Source: Proteles cristata cristata | Taxonomy: Eukaryota > Chordata > Mammalia > Carnivora > Hyaenidae | Reading direction: 5' to 3' | DNA length: 64,000 nt | Assembly (NCBI GenBank): GCA_017311185.1 | Contig: JAESUZ010000352.1 | Location: 603,899-667,898 of the forward strand | Shown here: positions 34,232-46,936 of the stretch, piece by piece | Position numbering within the stretch: position 1 is the first letter of the stretch | Layout of the letters: every line of letters begins with the position of its first letter | Notes under the pieces: model-generated | The model's database searches: none | The model's input: only the letters and a program-made list of their open reading frames with translations | Told to the model about the DNA's origin: nothing | Program-made: the position numbers and the translations under genes

Positions 34232-34438
34232 GGGGCACCTGGGTGGCTCAGTTGGTTAAGCATCCGACTTCGGCCCAGGTCATGATCCCACAGTCCATGG
34301 GTTCGAGCCCCGTGTCAGGCTCTGTGCTTACAGCTCAGAGCCTGGAGCCTGCTTCAGATTCTGTGTCTCCCTCTCTCTCTGCCCCTCCCCTGCTTGCTCT
34401 CTGTCTCTCAAAATAAAATAAAGACACAAAAAAATTTT
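34232..34438 (+). mobile_element. CAN-SINE inside L1
   Basis: gggcacctgggtggctcagt head. Target-site duplication aaaaattgggttatg (34217-34231) and aaaaattaggttatg (34439-34453). Confidence 0.95.
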
Positions 34439-34637
34439 AAAAATTAGGTTATGTATCTTTTTATAATTGAGCTGTAACTGCACTTTATATATTCTAGATA
34501 TGTCCCATATCAGATATATGATTTTAAAGTATTTTCTACCATTCTGAGGGTGCTTTTTTCATTTTCTTGGTGATATCCTTTAAAGCACAAAAGTTTTTAA
34601 TTTTGACAACGTCCAGCTGATCTATTTTTTTCTTTTT

Positions 34638-34858
34638 TTAAAATTTTTTTTAATGTTTTATTTATTTCTGAGAGAGAGAGAGGGACAGCATGAACAGGAG
34701 AGGGTCAGAGAGAGAGGGAGATACAGAATCTGAAGCAGCTTCCAGGCTCTGAGCTAGCTGTCAGCACAGAGTCAGACACGGGGCTCGAACCCACAAACCG
34801 TGAGATCGTGACCTGAGCCAAAGTCAGACGCTTAGCTGACTAAGCCACCCAGGCACCC
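34638..34858 (-). mobile_element. CAN-SINE inside L1
   Basis: Ends taagccacccaggcaccc. Flanks share ctatttt-ctt text, consistent with a duplication. Confidence 0.88.
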
Positions 34859-34919
34859 CTATTTTCTTCTTTTGTTGCTTTTGTTTTTGGTGTCATATTT
34901 AGGATATAATTCACTTTTA

Positions 34920-36815
34920 AAAGTTATCATGATATGAAAGTAGTATTCATTATGTGATACAAATGAATACATGCTTTTTGTGTATACATATTTGATATAA
35001 CATACTATGTATTTTATATTGTAAGAATGTGTTATAATTTTATAGTTTATAAAATTCTATATTTTACATAATACATATATTTTGCATATATACAAAATAA
35101 TGTCAATATCTTGAATTTATATATACACACTTAGTGACCAGAAATCCAGAAAACAAGGTGTGACCTTAGCAGGCCATTGAAGAAGAGAAGAACTTTCTTT
35201 TTCTTTTTTCCATTTAGTAGGTTACTATTCATTATTAAAAGAGTATATTTAAGGAACAGCCAAATGGAAGAGACACTTAGGGCACGAGAGGGGAGAAGGA
35301 CCTGAAGCTTGCATGCTGCCCTTGGACACCTGCCAGTCTCCCCGCATGTCCGCGTTCGCCAGCCTGGAACCTTTCCAAGTTCTGTGCTTTTGGGTGTTTT
35401 TGTTCGTTTGTCTGTCTGTCTGTTTGCTTGCCAGAGAGGCATCTTCTGTCTGGAGCAGTTGCTAAAGAAGTTGGAGGAGGAGGGATGGGATTAAGGGGAT
35501 GGATTTTATCCATATGAATGGCAACACTGTTACAACAAGAACACGAAAATTTGAGAAAACTTTTGTGAGCTTCTGTGATACGAAAACAGTTTTCACCGGG
35601 AAGAGGGTTAAGCCCAGGAAGCACCACAAAGAGGTTTTCTAAAATTATAGAGGAGAAATTCATAGCTTTACTCAAAAGTACCATCAGATTTGGTGAATTC
35701 TTTAAAACCAGAATTGGTGGAAATTTGTTTTTCTTAGGAATGGACACTATCTGTCTCAGTTACATTGAATCCACAATGAGAAAAGAGAAACTTATAGAAA
35801 AGGTTGGCACTAGAACCTGAGCTACGTTATCTTGTATATGGTGTAGCTTTTTATCTGGGGCATTGGAATTTCGTTTCAATTAAACTTTGTTTTTTGAAAC
35901 CTGGCTACAGATAGTTATTACCTTTGAAATTCTTAACTAAGAACTCATTAAAATATCGGTAATGTCCTGTAATTTCCTGGATGAGGAAATTAAATGAAAG
36001 ACATTTAAAGATCTGTTAAGAGACTTAGATGAAAGTGGAATTGGAAATCAGAGTCGACCTAGAAATTACCAGCTCCCTACATTGTCCTCTAGAAAGCAGT
36101 TATTTCCACTGAGTAATTTATAAGAGTTTTATTATAGGAAAAAAGAAAATGCTCTAGATGAGACAGATATATTGAACAGAAGTATGATGTGGAAAGAGAA
36201 GGACTGGAATAGGAGCCCAAACATACTATTTTTTAAGAGTTAAATCACTGCTTTTATGTTCCAAAATGCCATTCAAATTCCCTCCATCTGGGCCTTGTTT
36301 TCCTCCAGCCTCTAGAGAGTTCAACATTCTTTTCCTGGAGGAAGAACTCAAGGACCAATGGAATTCTCATGGCCAATATACAACTTACTAGTGTTCTGGG
36401 TGATGACAAGTCAAGAAAAGCATATCCATTCTATTATAAAATATTTGTCTATGTGTCCCCGAAATTATCTTCAGTGCCTCTAGCGGTACACATTTCCTGT
36501 TCTTGGGGGAAGTGGGCTCCAATCATTGCAGGCAAGTGTGGAGACAAGGAGAAAGGATGAGGGTAGAAGAACCCTGAAGAAGGTAGAAAAGAGGCCAAGA
36601 GAGCCCATGGGAGTGATAATGACCCAGCATACACCAGTCCTTTCACCCAATTGGTCGCATGCACTCCTCCCAAACCTGAGGCAGAGGAAAAAGAGTGTCA
36701 CTCAGGATGATCCCTGGGGGTGAACAGATCACAACTGGTACAACTCACTCTCTGGCCCTCTGGCCATGCAGCTTCCCTCCTGCTCATTCACATGTGCCAA
36801 TCCTGATCTCCCTCT
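34920..36815. other. Intergenic, no gene recognised
   Basis: AT-rich at 34920-35130, then mixed unique sequence. A small (TCTG/TTTG) run is at 35400-35430. Frames of up to 156 codons (minus, 35277-35747) have no recognisable domain. Confidence 0.55.
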
Positions 36816-36816
36816 T

Positions 36817-36818
<2 letters not shown>

Positions 36819-36870
<52 letters not shown>
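36819..36870 (+). repeat. (AC)26 microsatellite
   Basis: Fifty-two bases of perfect AC dinucleotide repeat. Long enough to be highly polymorphic. Confidence 0.97.
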
Positions 36871-36873
<3 letters not shown>

Positions 36874-38530
36874 GTCCAGGGTAGCCTTGGTCCTGCCTGC
36901 ATAACTGCAGAGAAAGGGTGGGAATAAAAGGCTAATTGTTAGTACATGAGTCTCTTAGGTGACATTTTTGGTACTTCCTGGGAAATCACCCCTTGCCCTC
37001 AGCCTCTGGCCCTCCCAGGGTCATTGCCCACCCCCACATGCCTCCCTCACAGGGCTATTTATCCGGGCTCATGTGGGGGTGCTCTTGAGGTGGAGCTAGC
37101 AAGGGAAGTTGAAGGGTACTCAGTTCTGGTTCCAGACTGCTGAGTTTCACTAAGAAGGAACAAGTGATGGCTGTTCTGCTAGGCCACACAATGAGCTGCT
37201 TTCTCCGAGCCGTGACCTTTACCCAGGAAGAGGCTGACACACTTATCAAGTCTCTACATTTGCTGGAGAGAATCTGTGGTAAACAGAGCCAGAAGGCGTT
37301 CATTGTCAACAACGGCCTGTAGAAGCCACTAGATCTTTTCATGCAGAGCCCTTGGTTGTCTGGTCAATGACTATCATACAATTTTACTATGGACATGGAT
37401 TATTTAAAGTTAAAAAATAATTTATTTAGTTGAATTTGGATTGGCCTGGATGATCACCAGTGACTGCCAGTGTGTCCGTGCTATAGAAAAAGTGCTGGTT
37501 GCTCACTCATAGTTTTTGCCTTCTCTTTCTATGCTCAAAGAACCCTGATTTTGTACAGTTATTTGGTGACCATGAGTCAATCCTGGAGGCTAACCCTTAT
37601 TGCAGCCATGTCTTTCCTCCTTGCCAGGGATTGGTCTAAATTGTGGACTGCTGAGGGCCTTTGAGGCAGGGGGAAAGTCCTGCCATGCTGTTCTTTCTTC
37701 TTGCTTTTGGACTTGGCTGAGGGTCTGCTGCTCTGGCCATCTTTTGTGAGGGTAGGTATTATATGCAGAGTTGACACATAGGAATAAAGGCCCAAGTCCT
37801 TATTGATACAACTGAGCTTTAGGGATGCCTAGTTGGGGCCATCTTTTTAAGTTGGCTTTTCTATAGATTTCTGTCCAAAGCATCTTAAATGATACACGTG
37901 CCTCCCCCCCAGCTCATTTAGTGTTATCAGGCCTAACACAAACCCTTTGGCCAACAATTCATAAACACTCTGCTTTCCTTATGGCTTAAAGCGATATGCT
38001 GGACTCCAGAGAGGTTCCAAGCATTTTGTGCAGTTACACTAAGGTGGACTTAGATGTGAACACTAAGCATCTGGCTGGATGGCCAGGGAATCCTCCTTCC
38101 TGTCAAGACAACAGCCCGATTACCTCAGAACCAGCTTTCTTCTTTGTTTTGTTCTTTTTCTCTCCCTGAAGGATCTGGAATTAAGACCCATCCACGCACT
38201 CATCCATTCATCCATCCATCCACCCATCCAGTAAATATCTATTAAACCTTCTCCACGTGGTCATTTACCAGTGTGCACTGGGGACACTATGATGACTGTG
38301 GCAGTGCTATGGGCCATGGAGGCACACATGGTGGCACTCAGAGGCAGTCCCGGCAAAACTCAGCTTAACAAAGATTTATTTGTGGCCAGCCATGCAGAGC
38401 TATCGCATCAGGTGTGGGGTAAAAGACACACTGCAACAGTGATCTAGGCGCTCCTGCATGAAAACATCCAGAATGGGGGGCACTGGTTTGGGAGAAATCT
38501 CTGGGGATTGCTGCCTCACTAACAGTCACC
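36871..38530. other. Intergenic, no gene recognised
   Basis: Unique-looking sequence with a (CATC)n run at 38197-38228. No CAN-SINE, RNA gene or coding signal. Confidence 0.55.
38197..38228 (+). repeat. Short (CATC)n repeat
   Basis: Imperfect catccatt/catccatccacc units over about 30 bases. Confidence 0.75.
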
Positions 38531-38564
38531 TGACAGATGAGGACACAGACCCAAAGAGAACAGA

Positions 38565-38660
38565 TCATTTGCTTTACATATGCAAAAATCCATCAAGCTG
38601 AACGCTTAAGATTTGTGCACTGTACTGCGGGTATGTTTAACTTCAGTAAAAAAAACCCAA
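38565..38660 (+). mobile_element. L1 3' terminal fragment
   Basis: catcaagctgaacgcttaag, atttgtgcactgtactgcgg, then gtttaacttcagtaaaaaaa is the last ~90 bases of an old L1 with its A tail. Confidence 0.65.
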
Positions 38661-38693
38661 AAAGGACGCAAAGCAGAAGTGACCCTAGATATC

Positions 38694-38798
38694 CTTTTTT
38701 AAAAGTTTATTTATTTAAGTAATGTCTACATCCAAGTTGGGGCTCAAACTCACCACCCAGAGTCGCAACCTCTTCCAACTGAGCCAGCCAGGTGCCCC
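38694..38798 (-). mobile_element. Short CAN-SINE type
   Basis: ttatttaagtaatgtctaca body and gagccagccaggtgcccc end. Confidence 0.85.
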
Positions 38799-38799
38799 A

Positions 38800-41700
38800 T
38801 GCTACATATTTTTTTACCATCTCTTAAAGAAAGGAATAAAGGGAAAGGCAGTGATACTTTACATATTTAAATTAGTAATTATTGGAATGATCCAATCAAT
38901 TTCTCATCTCTCTCCTGCTAGAAGCTCTTCTACATCTCAAGTTGAAGTTTTAACTTCAATGTCAGTGAGATGCTTGTAAATATGTATTGTTTTCTGTAGG
39001 TGATACGCAATAGGAATGATGGTATCCCTGTGCTAATCTTAAGAGATCAAATTCATGCCTTGAAGTTGCTGGCTCCCACTCTGGAGCCAGGAATGGTCAG
39101 AAAGATTCAGAATAGTCGAGATGTTTGTGAGGAAACAAGCTTCAGGGGACTCCTGAAGCGAGAGCAGCTGTTTTGGCCAATTGGGTTTATCTCAGATCAA
39201 ACTCAATACAAAGAATCCTAAGGGTATCAGATGTCAGAAGTGGCTCAGAGAGCACAGACCTCATCTCTTCCACCCCAGGAGGCCCAGGAGTGCAGTTCTA
39301 ATCGTCACAAGGGGCGTGTGTTGGCTCACGGAAAACCTAGGAATAAAATCAACTTCAGGGAAGGCTGGATTCAGGGCTCAGACAATGTCATCAGAACCCA
39401 ATTTCCCTTCACTTTGAGGTTCTTATCCTTTATCAGTTATAGATTCAGGAGCTTCAAGGTGGCCCCACAAAACTCAGGTTTTCCCTTGAGCTAGTAAGAA
39501 GAATCCAGTATCTCCAGACTCTATCTTTTCAGCTCCAAGTCCAGCCAGGGAAGAAATACACCTTCTCTCCTACAACTTTCCCAGGAATCATAAGTCTCAC
39601 TGGCTCTGAGTGAGTCACATATACACTGCTGAGCCAATCCCTGGGACTGCGGGAATACAATTGATTGGCTTAGGCCTAGGTCACATGCTTCTTCCTCAGA
39701 CCTCTTCTCAAACTAGTGGGCGCTTCCTTCCTTTCACATGGGGGCTCCTGCTGCCACTGTGCCGCTGTACCTCCTTCTGGTTTTTCAGGACCATCACACA
39801 TCTGTTGCCCAGGGGCTGTGAGGTGCAATTCCGTGGCTGCCTGGGTGGAGAACAGGCCATACAGTACATTTTACTGGCTTGAGAAGTTAGTATTCTCACT
39901 TGGCCTCTGAGGCGGCAGCATCTTAGCCCCTGCCGGTATATGAGGTGGGTGCTGTCATATGGCAATTCAATAGTTTTTAGGTGCCCTACTATTCTCTCCA
40001 CCATCCTATAGATGCAGTTTCTTCCCCTCCAGCCTTGCTGGGCAGATGACCCCTGGCAGCATCTCGTGCCACTACACAATGCTGACAAGTTGGTCCGACG
40101 CATGCAGCTAGTCCGAGGCCCGCTTTGGATCCATCGGTGGCTCCTAAATACTTCTCATTCTTTGCAGGCAATCAACAGGGCCCTTCTCTTTCCCCCATCT
40201 CGCTGGGTCATACTGCTCCATACCACAGCACCCATCCCTGCATTACAGGAACCTCAGGCCCCTGTGTGTGTGTTTGCCTGTGGTGGGGTCGCCTCCCAGT
40301 AATCCAGGCAAGAAGCAGACAGAACTAGTTTATGGAATGGACTACACCTGGTCAAGTGCAAACCAAGGTTGAAGCAGAACCTGATGTTCTGTGTCTCAAG
40401 TTTTTGCCTCTCTTGTTCTGAGTATTAACTTAACTGTTAAACTAAAACCTCTCGGGTTGGGGATATGAAAGGGTAGGTACCACCTAGAAAAACTGTTGAT
40501 AGCATGCGCACACTTTTCTTACTGCAACACTGACAGTTACTCCCTCCAATATGCTAAGCAGGGAGCAAGCAAAGGGAGAAGAGCTGGAAGAGCAGTGGGC
40601 GCAACCTCACCGGGTCTGGCCTTCCTGCCCGGGCTGCCGCTAAATCCCAAGCTGGACCGTCAGTGACCTCTGCTGGCAAGATTTTTCCCCAGCTCTGCAC
40701 AAAGGACGGAGTCCCCTCCACCGGTCCGTGTGTCCGGTTCCATGTTCTTGAGAGAGAAGCCATGAGATTGATGCCAATCCACGGGGGTGGGGGTGGGGGG
40801 GAGCAGACTGGGCTTTCGTGCTAAGCTTTTACTGGGGGTTGGAGGTTACAGCGGGCAGCACTTTAGGCACAGATCCCACCCCAGCCTCCATCAGCTTGCT
40901 CTCAGATGCTGACAGCTTGTTTATATTTCTCACTTTCCAGAGATAAACTTACTTTCTTTTTTAAATAAATGTTTTCAAAAAGAATGCATTCAAAAACAAG
41001 TTTTGCATAAACAAGTTTATAGAATGTCTTAAGCACATGTGTGCAAATTGGCAGAAGGAGGTGGAAACACTGTCAAAACAAGTTCACTTTTTAATGTGTA
41101 GTATGTGTTGGGGCGGGGGTGGTGGTGGTGGAGGGTGGGTTGAGAGACATCCTTTCCCAGCACCTACCCAAATTGCACACCTCGCCATGTGCCATCTCAC
41201 AAATACATGTGAAATGCTGCTGGGAGACAAGGCCTGAGCCGCCTTCGAAGCCAGGCAGACATTTTTACAACTGTCCACGTACGTCTGTCTGTAATGGGAG
41301 ACTGGGACTGGAAAGCTAGACAGCAAAGTTGAAGTCATATGACAGGTCTTGAGCGTTATGCTGATATAGTTACTGACGAAGCAGCTCTTGTGCCTGTGGG
41401 GCCTCGTGGTGTCCACTTGACCTCTCCTAGCCTCCCCCACCTTCTCTGAATGTCGCGTTTGCCCTTAGGGTCAGGTCTATGCAGCCATCTTCTGACGGGG
41501 CTCTGTCCCTTTAACCAAGCTACTTGGAATCGGACTAAACTGACCAAAGGGAACCAATGTCTTCAGCAGGGGGTGGGGGAGGGCAGGAATCAGATATCCT
41601 TTTCCCGAAATTGGCAATTAGTGCACAAGGACGGCAGTCAGTCTGTGAGGGACCCTTGCGAGAGGTCTTGTGGGGCTGGCCAGCACCTCCTACTTGGGCA

Positions 41701-42105
41701 GGGAGAGGCTGAGAAGGCTGGGAGCACAGAGAAAATGAATTAAGGTGGCACAAAGGGGGATACAGAGATGAGGTGAAGTGCATCCTGGTTCCAACTTTCA
41801 TCCACCCATCTTAGGCTCTTCTCTGGTTTCCTTCGCACATCCCATTTTTGCCTAAACAACAAAAGACCCTGAAGACAGAGGCACTTTTGCTTAGTTTGCA
41901 CTGAATACAAAATGATTCTGAAGACCTATGCTTGAGAGCTCAGAATTTGAATTATGTTGATCCAAACCAGGAGACTCAGTACCAGGAGACTCAGAATGGA
42001 GTGGAGCTTCTGTTCGTTAGATTTTCTAGATTCGAGTTAAGCAGAAAACTCTCTGCCTGTTCATTTCCATCTTTGTTACAAAAATTGGTCTAAAATGCAC
42101 GAATA
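38800..42105. other. Intergenic, no gene recognised
   Basis: About 3.3 kb without CAN-SINEs. It includes two G-rich tracts (40783-40802 and 41109-41142) and a region (39600-40320) with overlapping 60-131-codon frames on both strands that match nothing I know. No splice or promoter evidence. Confidence 0.5.
41109..41142 (+). repeat. G-rich tract with quadruplex potential
   Basis: gttggggcgggggtggtggt followed by more GGTGG and GGGTGGG runs. A smaller similar tract (cgggggtgggggtgggggg) is at 40783-40802. Confidence 0.6.
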
Positions 42106-42109
42106 AAGA

Positions 42110-42520
42110 AAAGATTGGAAACAAATATTTCAGAAAACACTGGTTACAGACTCCTACAAGAGAGTACTATGGAGGCATTACAAGAAGAAGACAGATCCGT
42201 ATGTCCACCTGAAAAGGCTCTCTATGATATATTGTTAAATCAATTAAGTACTGAATGCTATGTGTACGTACTGTGCTCTCATTTGTGTAAAAAAGGAAGG
42301 AAATAAAAATATATAAGTTCATACAATATATATAAGTTCATATAATATATATAGCTAATATATAAAATATACATACATATAGGCTTGGGTATGCATAGGA
42401 TGTCTGTAGAGGGCTACCCAAGATCTGGAACAGTGCACGCCTCCCGGGAGAAATCTTGGGGCAGAATGAGAGGGAAACTTATTTTTCTCTGTGTACCCTT
42501 TCATTCTATTTGAAAAAAAA
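42110..42520 (+). mobile_element. Old L1 3' fragment
   Basis: ggaggcattacaagaagaag, gatatattgttaaatcaatt, a segment with gctctcatttgtgtaaaaaa, followed by an ATATATAAGTTCATA repeat, matches the 3' end of old L1s. Confidence 0.6.
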
Positions 42521-42529
42521 AATTCTTTT

Positions 42530-44560
42530 ACCATGTACCAGCTCTTTAAATAAAGGTACACAATGCATAAGCACCTACCAAAGCATTAGCCTGCTTTCCC
42601 TTTTTATTAAGCAGAGAGCAGTCATTTCTGTTAACCAGGAGAATTCCTGAGGCTCGCCTATTCTGATGTGTTTGCATTCATCTGTAAAAGTCATTGAATG
42701 ATCAAATACAAGCGGTGAGGAGTGAAAGCTTGGTGTTCCTGGAGCAGCACGAGTGAGGGGGGCAGTGGACAGGCAGGGGTGTATTTCCTGTGGCAGCAAG
42801 TCAATATCCCAGCTTGAGGATCTGCCAGTAGACTGGGTTCTCATTTCCGATGTAGATTCTCATCGCTTTGAGTGGTGAAGTCCTTGGGCTCAGGCCTTTC
42901 TGCCTCCATTATGCAGTGAAAACAATACCTTCTTTCCAGGTTCTTGTTCAGAGGAAGCAGTTGGCACAAGTCCCTGGCTCAGTTAGTTTTAGCCGAACAC
43001 TGTGTGTTCTGTGGTCATTTTGATGGACTTTTCTTCAGCATGTCCCAGAAGGAGGTACATAAAGCCTCTATTAGTAGAGATTACATTACGATGATGTTGG
43101 ATGTTCTGGGTTTGAATTCAGACTCTGCTGTTTACAGGAGGTTATTGTTAGATGTGTCTCTGTTCTCTTTGAAGATTTTGCAGGGAGTGAGGACTTTATT
43201 CCCATCGGCATAGGCATCTTTCCCATCAGGTGAAGAGAACTAGTCTGAGACTGAAGCCAGTAGAGAGGAAAGTAGAGCAGAGAGAAACGGGAGAGATAGG
43301 AGAGAGAGAGAGAGGAAAGAGACAGTATCATTTTTCTCAAGCCCTTACATCAAGCTTTGCTTAAAGCCAACTATTCTGTCCATGGCAGGTAAGAGGGTTC
43401 TGGCTGCATTTCCTTGCCCTCGTGAGGAGAAGGAGAAATATCGTATACTAGAACCAGGTTATGTGTTGCCCACCCACCAGCCACCCCTGACCTGATCGAT
43501 ATGGTCTGAAGGTGAGGACCAAGGAAGAGGTGATTTCCAAAGGAAATTCAGGTGCTTTCACCATCAGACTAGAAGAGGACTCAGAAGGGAAGCCCGGAGC
43601 TGTCCACCACACTTAGCAGGACAGATGGAAGGTGGAAGACCATCACTCATTCTCAAGGCAGGCTATATGAACACTGCCTACGGCAAATGCGTGTGGGCAG
43701 CTGAAAGCTGCATGGCCAGCTGGGATCCCCAGGAGGGTCTTCAGAGGAAGGAGAGGAGAAGGAGTCTGTGAAATAATTAAAGCCTTTTAGTAGGACTCTG
43801 AAGATGGGCCCTAGGGTCGTCCCCTCCATTCTCTCAGCCCCGATTTGCACAGACTGGCCAGATTTCTGTGTGGCCTAGATGTTTCCTCACTGCTCAGGAG
43901 GGGGCTGGTAGAAAGCTGACAGTCGCATGAGTTGTTTCAAACTAAAATTGACCACTTAGGTCTACTTCTGTTGTGGCTGCCAATGCCCGATTCCCTGAAG
44001 AACCTCTTCCCCACTAGGGTGACCAGTCATCCTGGTTTTCCCAAGACTGACCTGGCTTAAGCCCTGAAAAGCCCCGCCCCTTGGAAAAACCCTCCTTCCC
44101 AGACACACAGTGACGGTGGGTCACCCTAAAACGGAGTATCTGCACCCTTCGCAGAGGACTCATGTTTGGGACTGCTGTGCTGATACTGGAAACAGCTAAA
44201 TCAGGGAGCTCTGACTCTGCGTGGAGGAGCTTGCAGTCCAAGGGAACTGTAAGGTGGAAAGGTGGAATCGAAAAAGGATTTTGCCAGAGAGCTGTGGCCG
44301 CACTGAGGCAAAGGCAAGCCGAGGTCTGAGTGTTGGTCTCACAAAACACCTCAAGGAAGAAGCTTTAGAAGGGGGCTTTTGAACTAGACATTGAGAAATG
44401 ACCATGTCTGTGGATGGGAGTGGAGTGGGGTGAGAATGGACCTTTCAATATTGCCAGGAACTTGTATTTGGACACAGTGTGATAAAAAGCCAGATACCCT
44501 GGGGAGTGGCGTCACCCCCCAAACTTTAACAGGGTCGAAGAGAAGTGCAGATGGAGGCCT
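42530..44560. other. Intergenic, no gene recognised
   Basis: Two kb of unique-looking sequence. A GA-rich tract is at 43290-43325. No RNA gene or coding signal. Confidence 0.55.
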
Positions 44561-44565
44561 ATGTA

Positions 44566-44879
44566 GTTGACTCTTGAACAATGTGGGGCCTGGGGAGTTG
44601 ACCCACCCAAGCAGTCAAAAACCTGTGTATAACTTTTGACTCCTGAGAAACTAAACTGCTAATAGCCTACTGTTGACCAGAAGCCTTACCTATAACATAA
44701 ACAGTTGTTTAATGTAGACGTATTATATACTGCAGTCTTACAATTAAGTGGGCTAGAAAAATCTCATTAAGAAAACTGTAGAAAAGAGAAAATACATTTA
44801 CAGCACTCTTCTTAAAATAGAAAATCTGCTTAAGTGGATTCACACAGTTCAAACTCATGTTGTTTGAGGGTCAACAGTA
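44566..44879. mobile_element. MER2-like Tigger (TcMar) DNA transposon
   Basis: The left end gttgactcttgaacaatgtg and the right end (ttgtttgagggtcaac) are inverted repeats. Inner text (cagtcaaaaacctgtgtata, cttttgactcctgagaaact, ttgaccagaagccttaccta) matches the non-autonomous Tigger family MER2. TA dinucleotides flank it, as expected for this superfamily. No transposase frame. Confidence 0.8.
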
Positions 44880-44884
44880 GTATA

Positions 44885-46415
44885 TCATGTGTCTAAATTT
44901 GAAGGTTACAAGTGGGGCGAATAAGCTCTTCATTAAATATGCTCTATTCTCTTCCTTCGGTAAACATACCTTCATAACAATCTGGGAGGCCGGGTTTGGA
45001 TTTAGAGTTCCCAGTCTGTGCTGTCCCAGACTGGGGTGAGACAGCACGAGGCGGGCTGGGCCCAGGGCTTCTTCCCATTCCTTCTTACTCTCTGCCAGGC
45101 TCCTTCCCATACTGCTGGGGCCTTGGGCACACACATGTGATCCTGAAATGTCATCACAAACTCCGTCCACATCCCTTGCAAACACGAGCTCCTCGCCTGT
45201 CCCTGGGGTCTAGGGGAGTGACCCTGGCAGGGAAGAGGCCCGAGCAGGCCCTGCCAGTGGGCAGAGAATTCTCAGGTCCTGAGTACTCAGAGTGGCCTGC
45301 ACCCTGGGTGGGCACCTCATTGTCGGCTCTGCAGACTCTGCCTGGAGGGAGGGGGAACCTCTGGACGGGGGCCTCCTTGCTTAAGTGTGAGAATGCTACT
45401 GAATGGCGAGGAGTTCCCAGGGGCTGGAATGCTGCCACGGTCAACATGAGCAATAGCAGAGGAGGCTGGTTCCCATCATGATGACAAAAACAGTGGCTCT
45501 GAGTTTCTTTTTAGGAGAAGAACCATCAGAAATGATGAGGTCTGACCTGGGAAATGGCTTGCTGCTCTTCCCACTAACCACATTTACACAGATTTTGGGC
45601 ACGTTCCAGTCAATGTGTAGGATGTGGCCATTTAGCCCAGTAAAACCGAGAAGCTAGAAATGAATACCACCTAAGCTGCACAGTATCTCAGCTTGCCCAA
45701 TTTTGGGAGAGAAGCTGGCCACACATCAGAAGTGAGTCAGCTTCTCTCTGGCAATACCCCTTGCTCATGTGAAGTGAGTAAATTTTTGAATTCAAGACGG
45801 CAATTTCTTTTAGATGTCCTTCCTAATGGAAGATGTCCTCCCATTAGAGGGGCCGCGATGTGTAAAAGCAAGTGATGACCCCGACTTTCAGGGCTATGAC
45901 ATTATATAATGAGGGGCACAGAAGGAGCATGAAGATCCTTTTGGGGACCAGTCTATATCTCAGATTCAAATTCCTTGCTCCAGTCATAGGCTCCTCCCAT
46001 ACTTGACCCTTTGGAGTAGCTAACTAAAAGTTTCAGATTTTGATTAATTATAAGAAAAAAAAACAATACGACCCTCCCTCGCCCCTCACTATATTTCTAT
46101 TCTTTCCTGACTGGGTAGAGGCAAGCAAAAATATGAAGTCTTCCATTTGCTTTGGGCAGCACAGGACTCTATTTTCACCCCTAACATGAAAAGAGCCTTG
46201 TTTAGATAGTCCTTGAAATTTGACTCAATTTGTACTCTCCTCATTAATTTCCATTAAAAGTATTTTCAGAATTTCTTCCTCTCTCCTACATCCTTGACAG
46301 CTAAGCCAGGAACTTTCCGGTTCTACTACAAATAATGCTGTGCTCCTACCCACCAGGGTCCTTGTGGGGAGGGGCTGTGCTGTGCTATCAGGCTTTAGTC
46401 CCCTTCACCTGTATT
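44885..46415. other. Intergenic, no gene recognised
   Basis: Unique-looking sequence. The 161-codon frame at 44996-45481 (plus) overlaps a 104-codon and a 99-codon frame on the other strand in moderately GC-rich DNA and shows no domain. Confidence 0.5.
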
Positions 46416-46419
46416 AGCA

Positions 46420-46935
46420 GACTCTGGAACTCAATTGCCTGGGAACTCTGCTTTTCCACATACCAGCTGTATGACTTTGGTTAAGCTAACTTCTCTATGC
46501 CTTGGTTTTCTCATTGGGGATTAGCTCTTGTAGAAGAGTTTGTCCCTAAAGGTGCCTGCCATCAATCCCTTTCCTTGTTGCATGTGCCTGCTACTTCCCC
46601 ATTGAGAAGAATAGTCCATCCCTCCACCCTTGAATCCAAGCTGGACTGTGACTGCTTGGATGCCCAGGGTGGTCAAGACTTTAGATGACCTCACCCTCCT
46701 ACCATCTGACTTTACCTGCATAAGAGGCCTGCTCAGCTGATCCCAAACCACAGAACCATATGAAATGAATACTGTATTTGGCTGTTTTACGCCACTAAGT
46801 TTTGTGGCACTGTACAGCAAAAGATAATCACATTAAACATTGATAGGGATGATAATATCAATGTCTATCTCACAGGATTGATATGAGGATTAAATAAATA
46901 CAAATTAGATGCTTAGAAGAGTGCCTGGTAATACA
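46420..46935 (+). mobile_element. MIR split by an LTR-like insertion
   Basis: Left part ends with tatgactttggttaagctaa, tctatgccttggttttctca, ttgggga. The right part resumes at about 46845 with gatgataatatcaatgtcta, ctcacaggattgatatgagg, attaaataaat and gcctgg. Together they make one MIR. Confidence 0.75.
46518..46844 (+). mobile_element. Possible MaLR-like LTR
   Basis: A segment ending ggctgttttacgccactaag then ttttgtggcactgtacagca resembles the 3' end of MLT1/MST-type LTRs. It interrupts a MIR, which fixes its borders to within a few bases. No viral coding sequence. Confidence 0.5.
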
Positions 46936-46936
46936 G

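Larger units (their letters stand above)
33672..34915 (-). mobile_element. L1 fragment, antisense, split by two SINEs
   Basis: A segment reading catcagctgatgggcatttg, then gaggaacttccagactgttt, a ctgcatttccctgatggtta segment, and later cctttaaagcacaaaagttt follow the order of antisense L1 ORF2. Broken in all frames. Confidence 0.82.
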
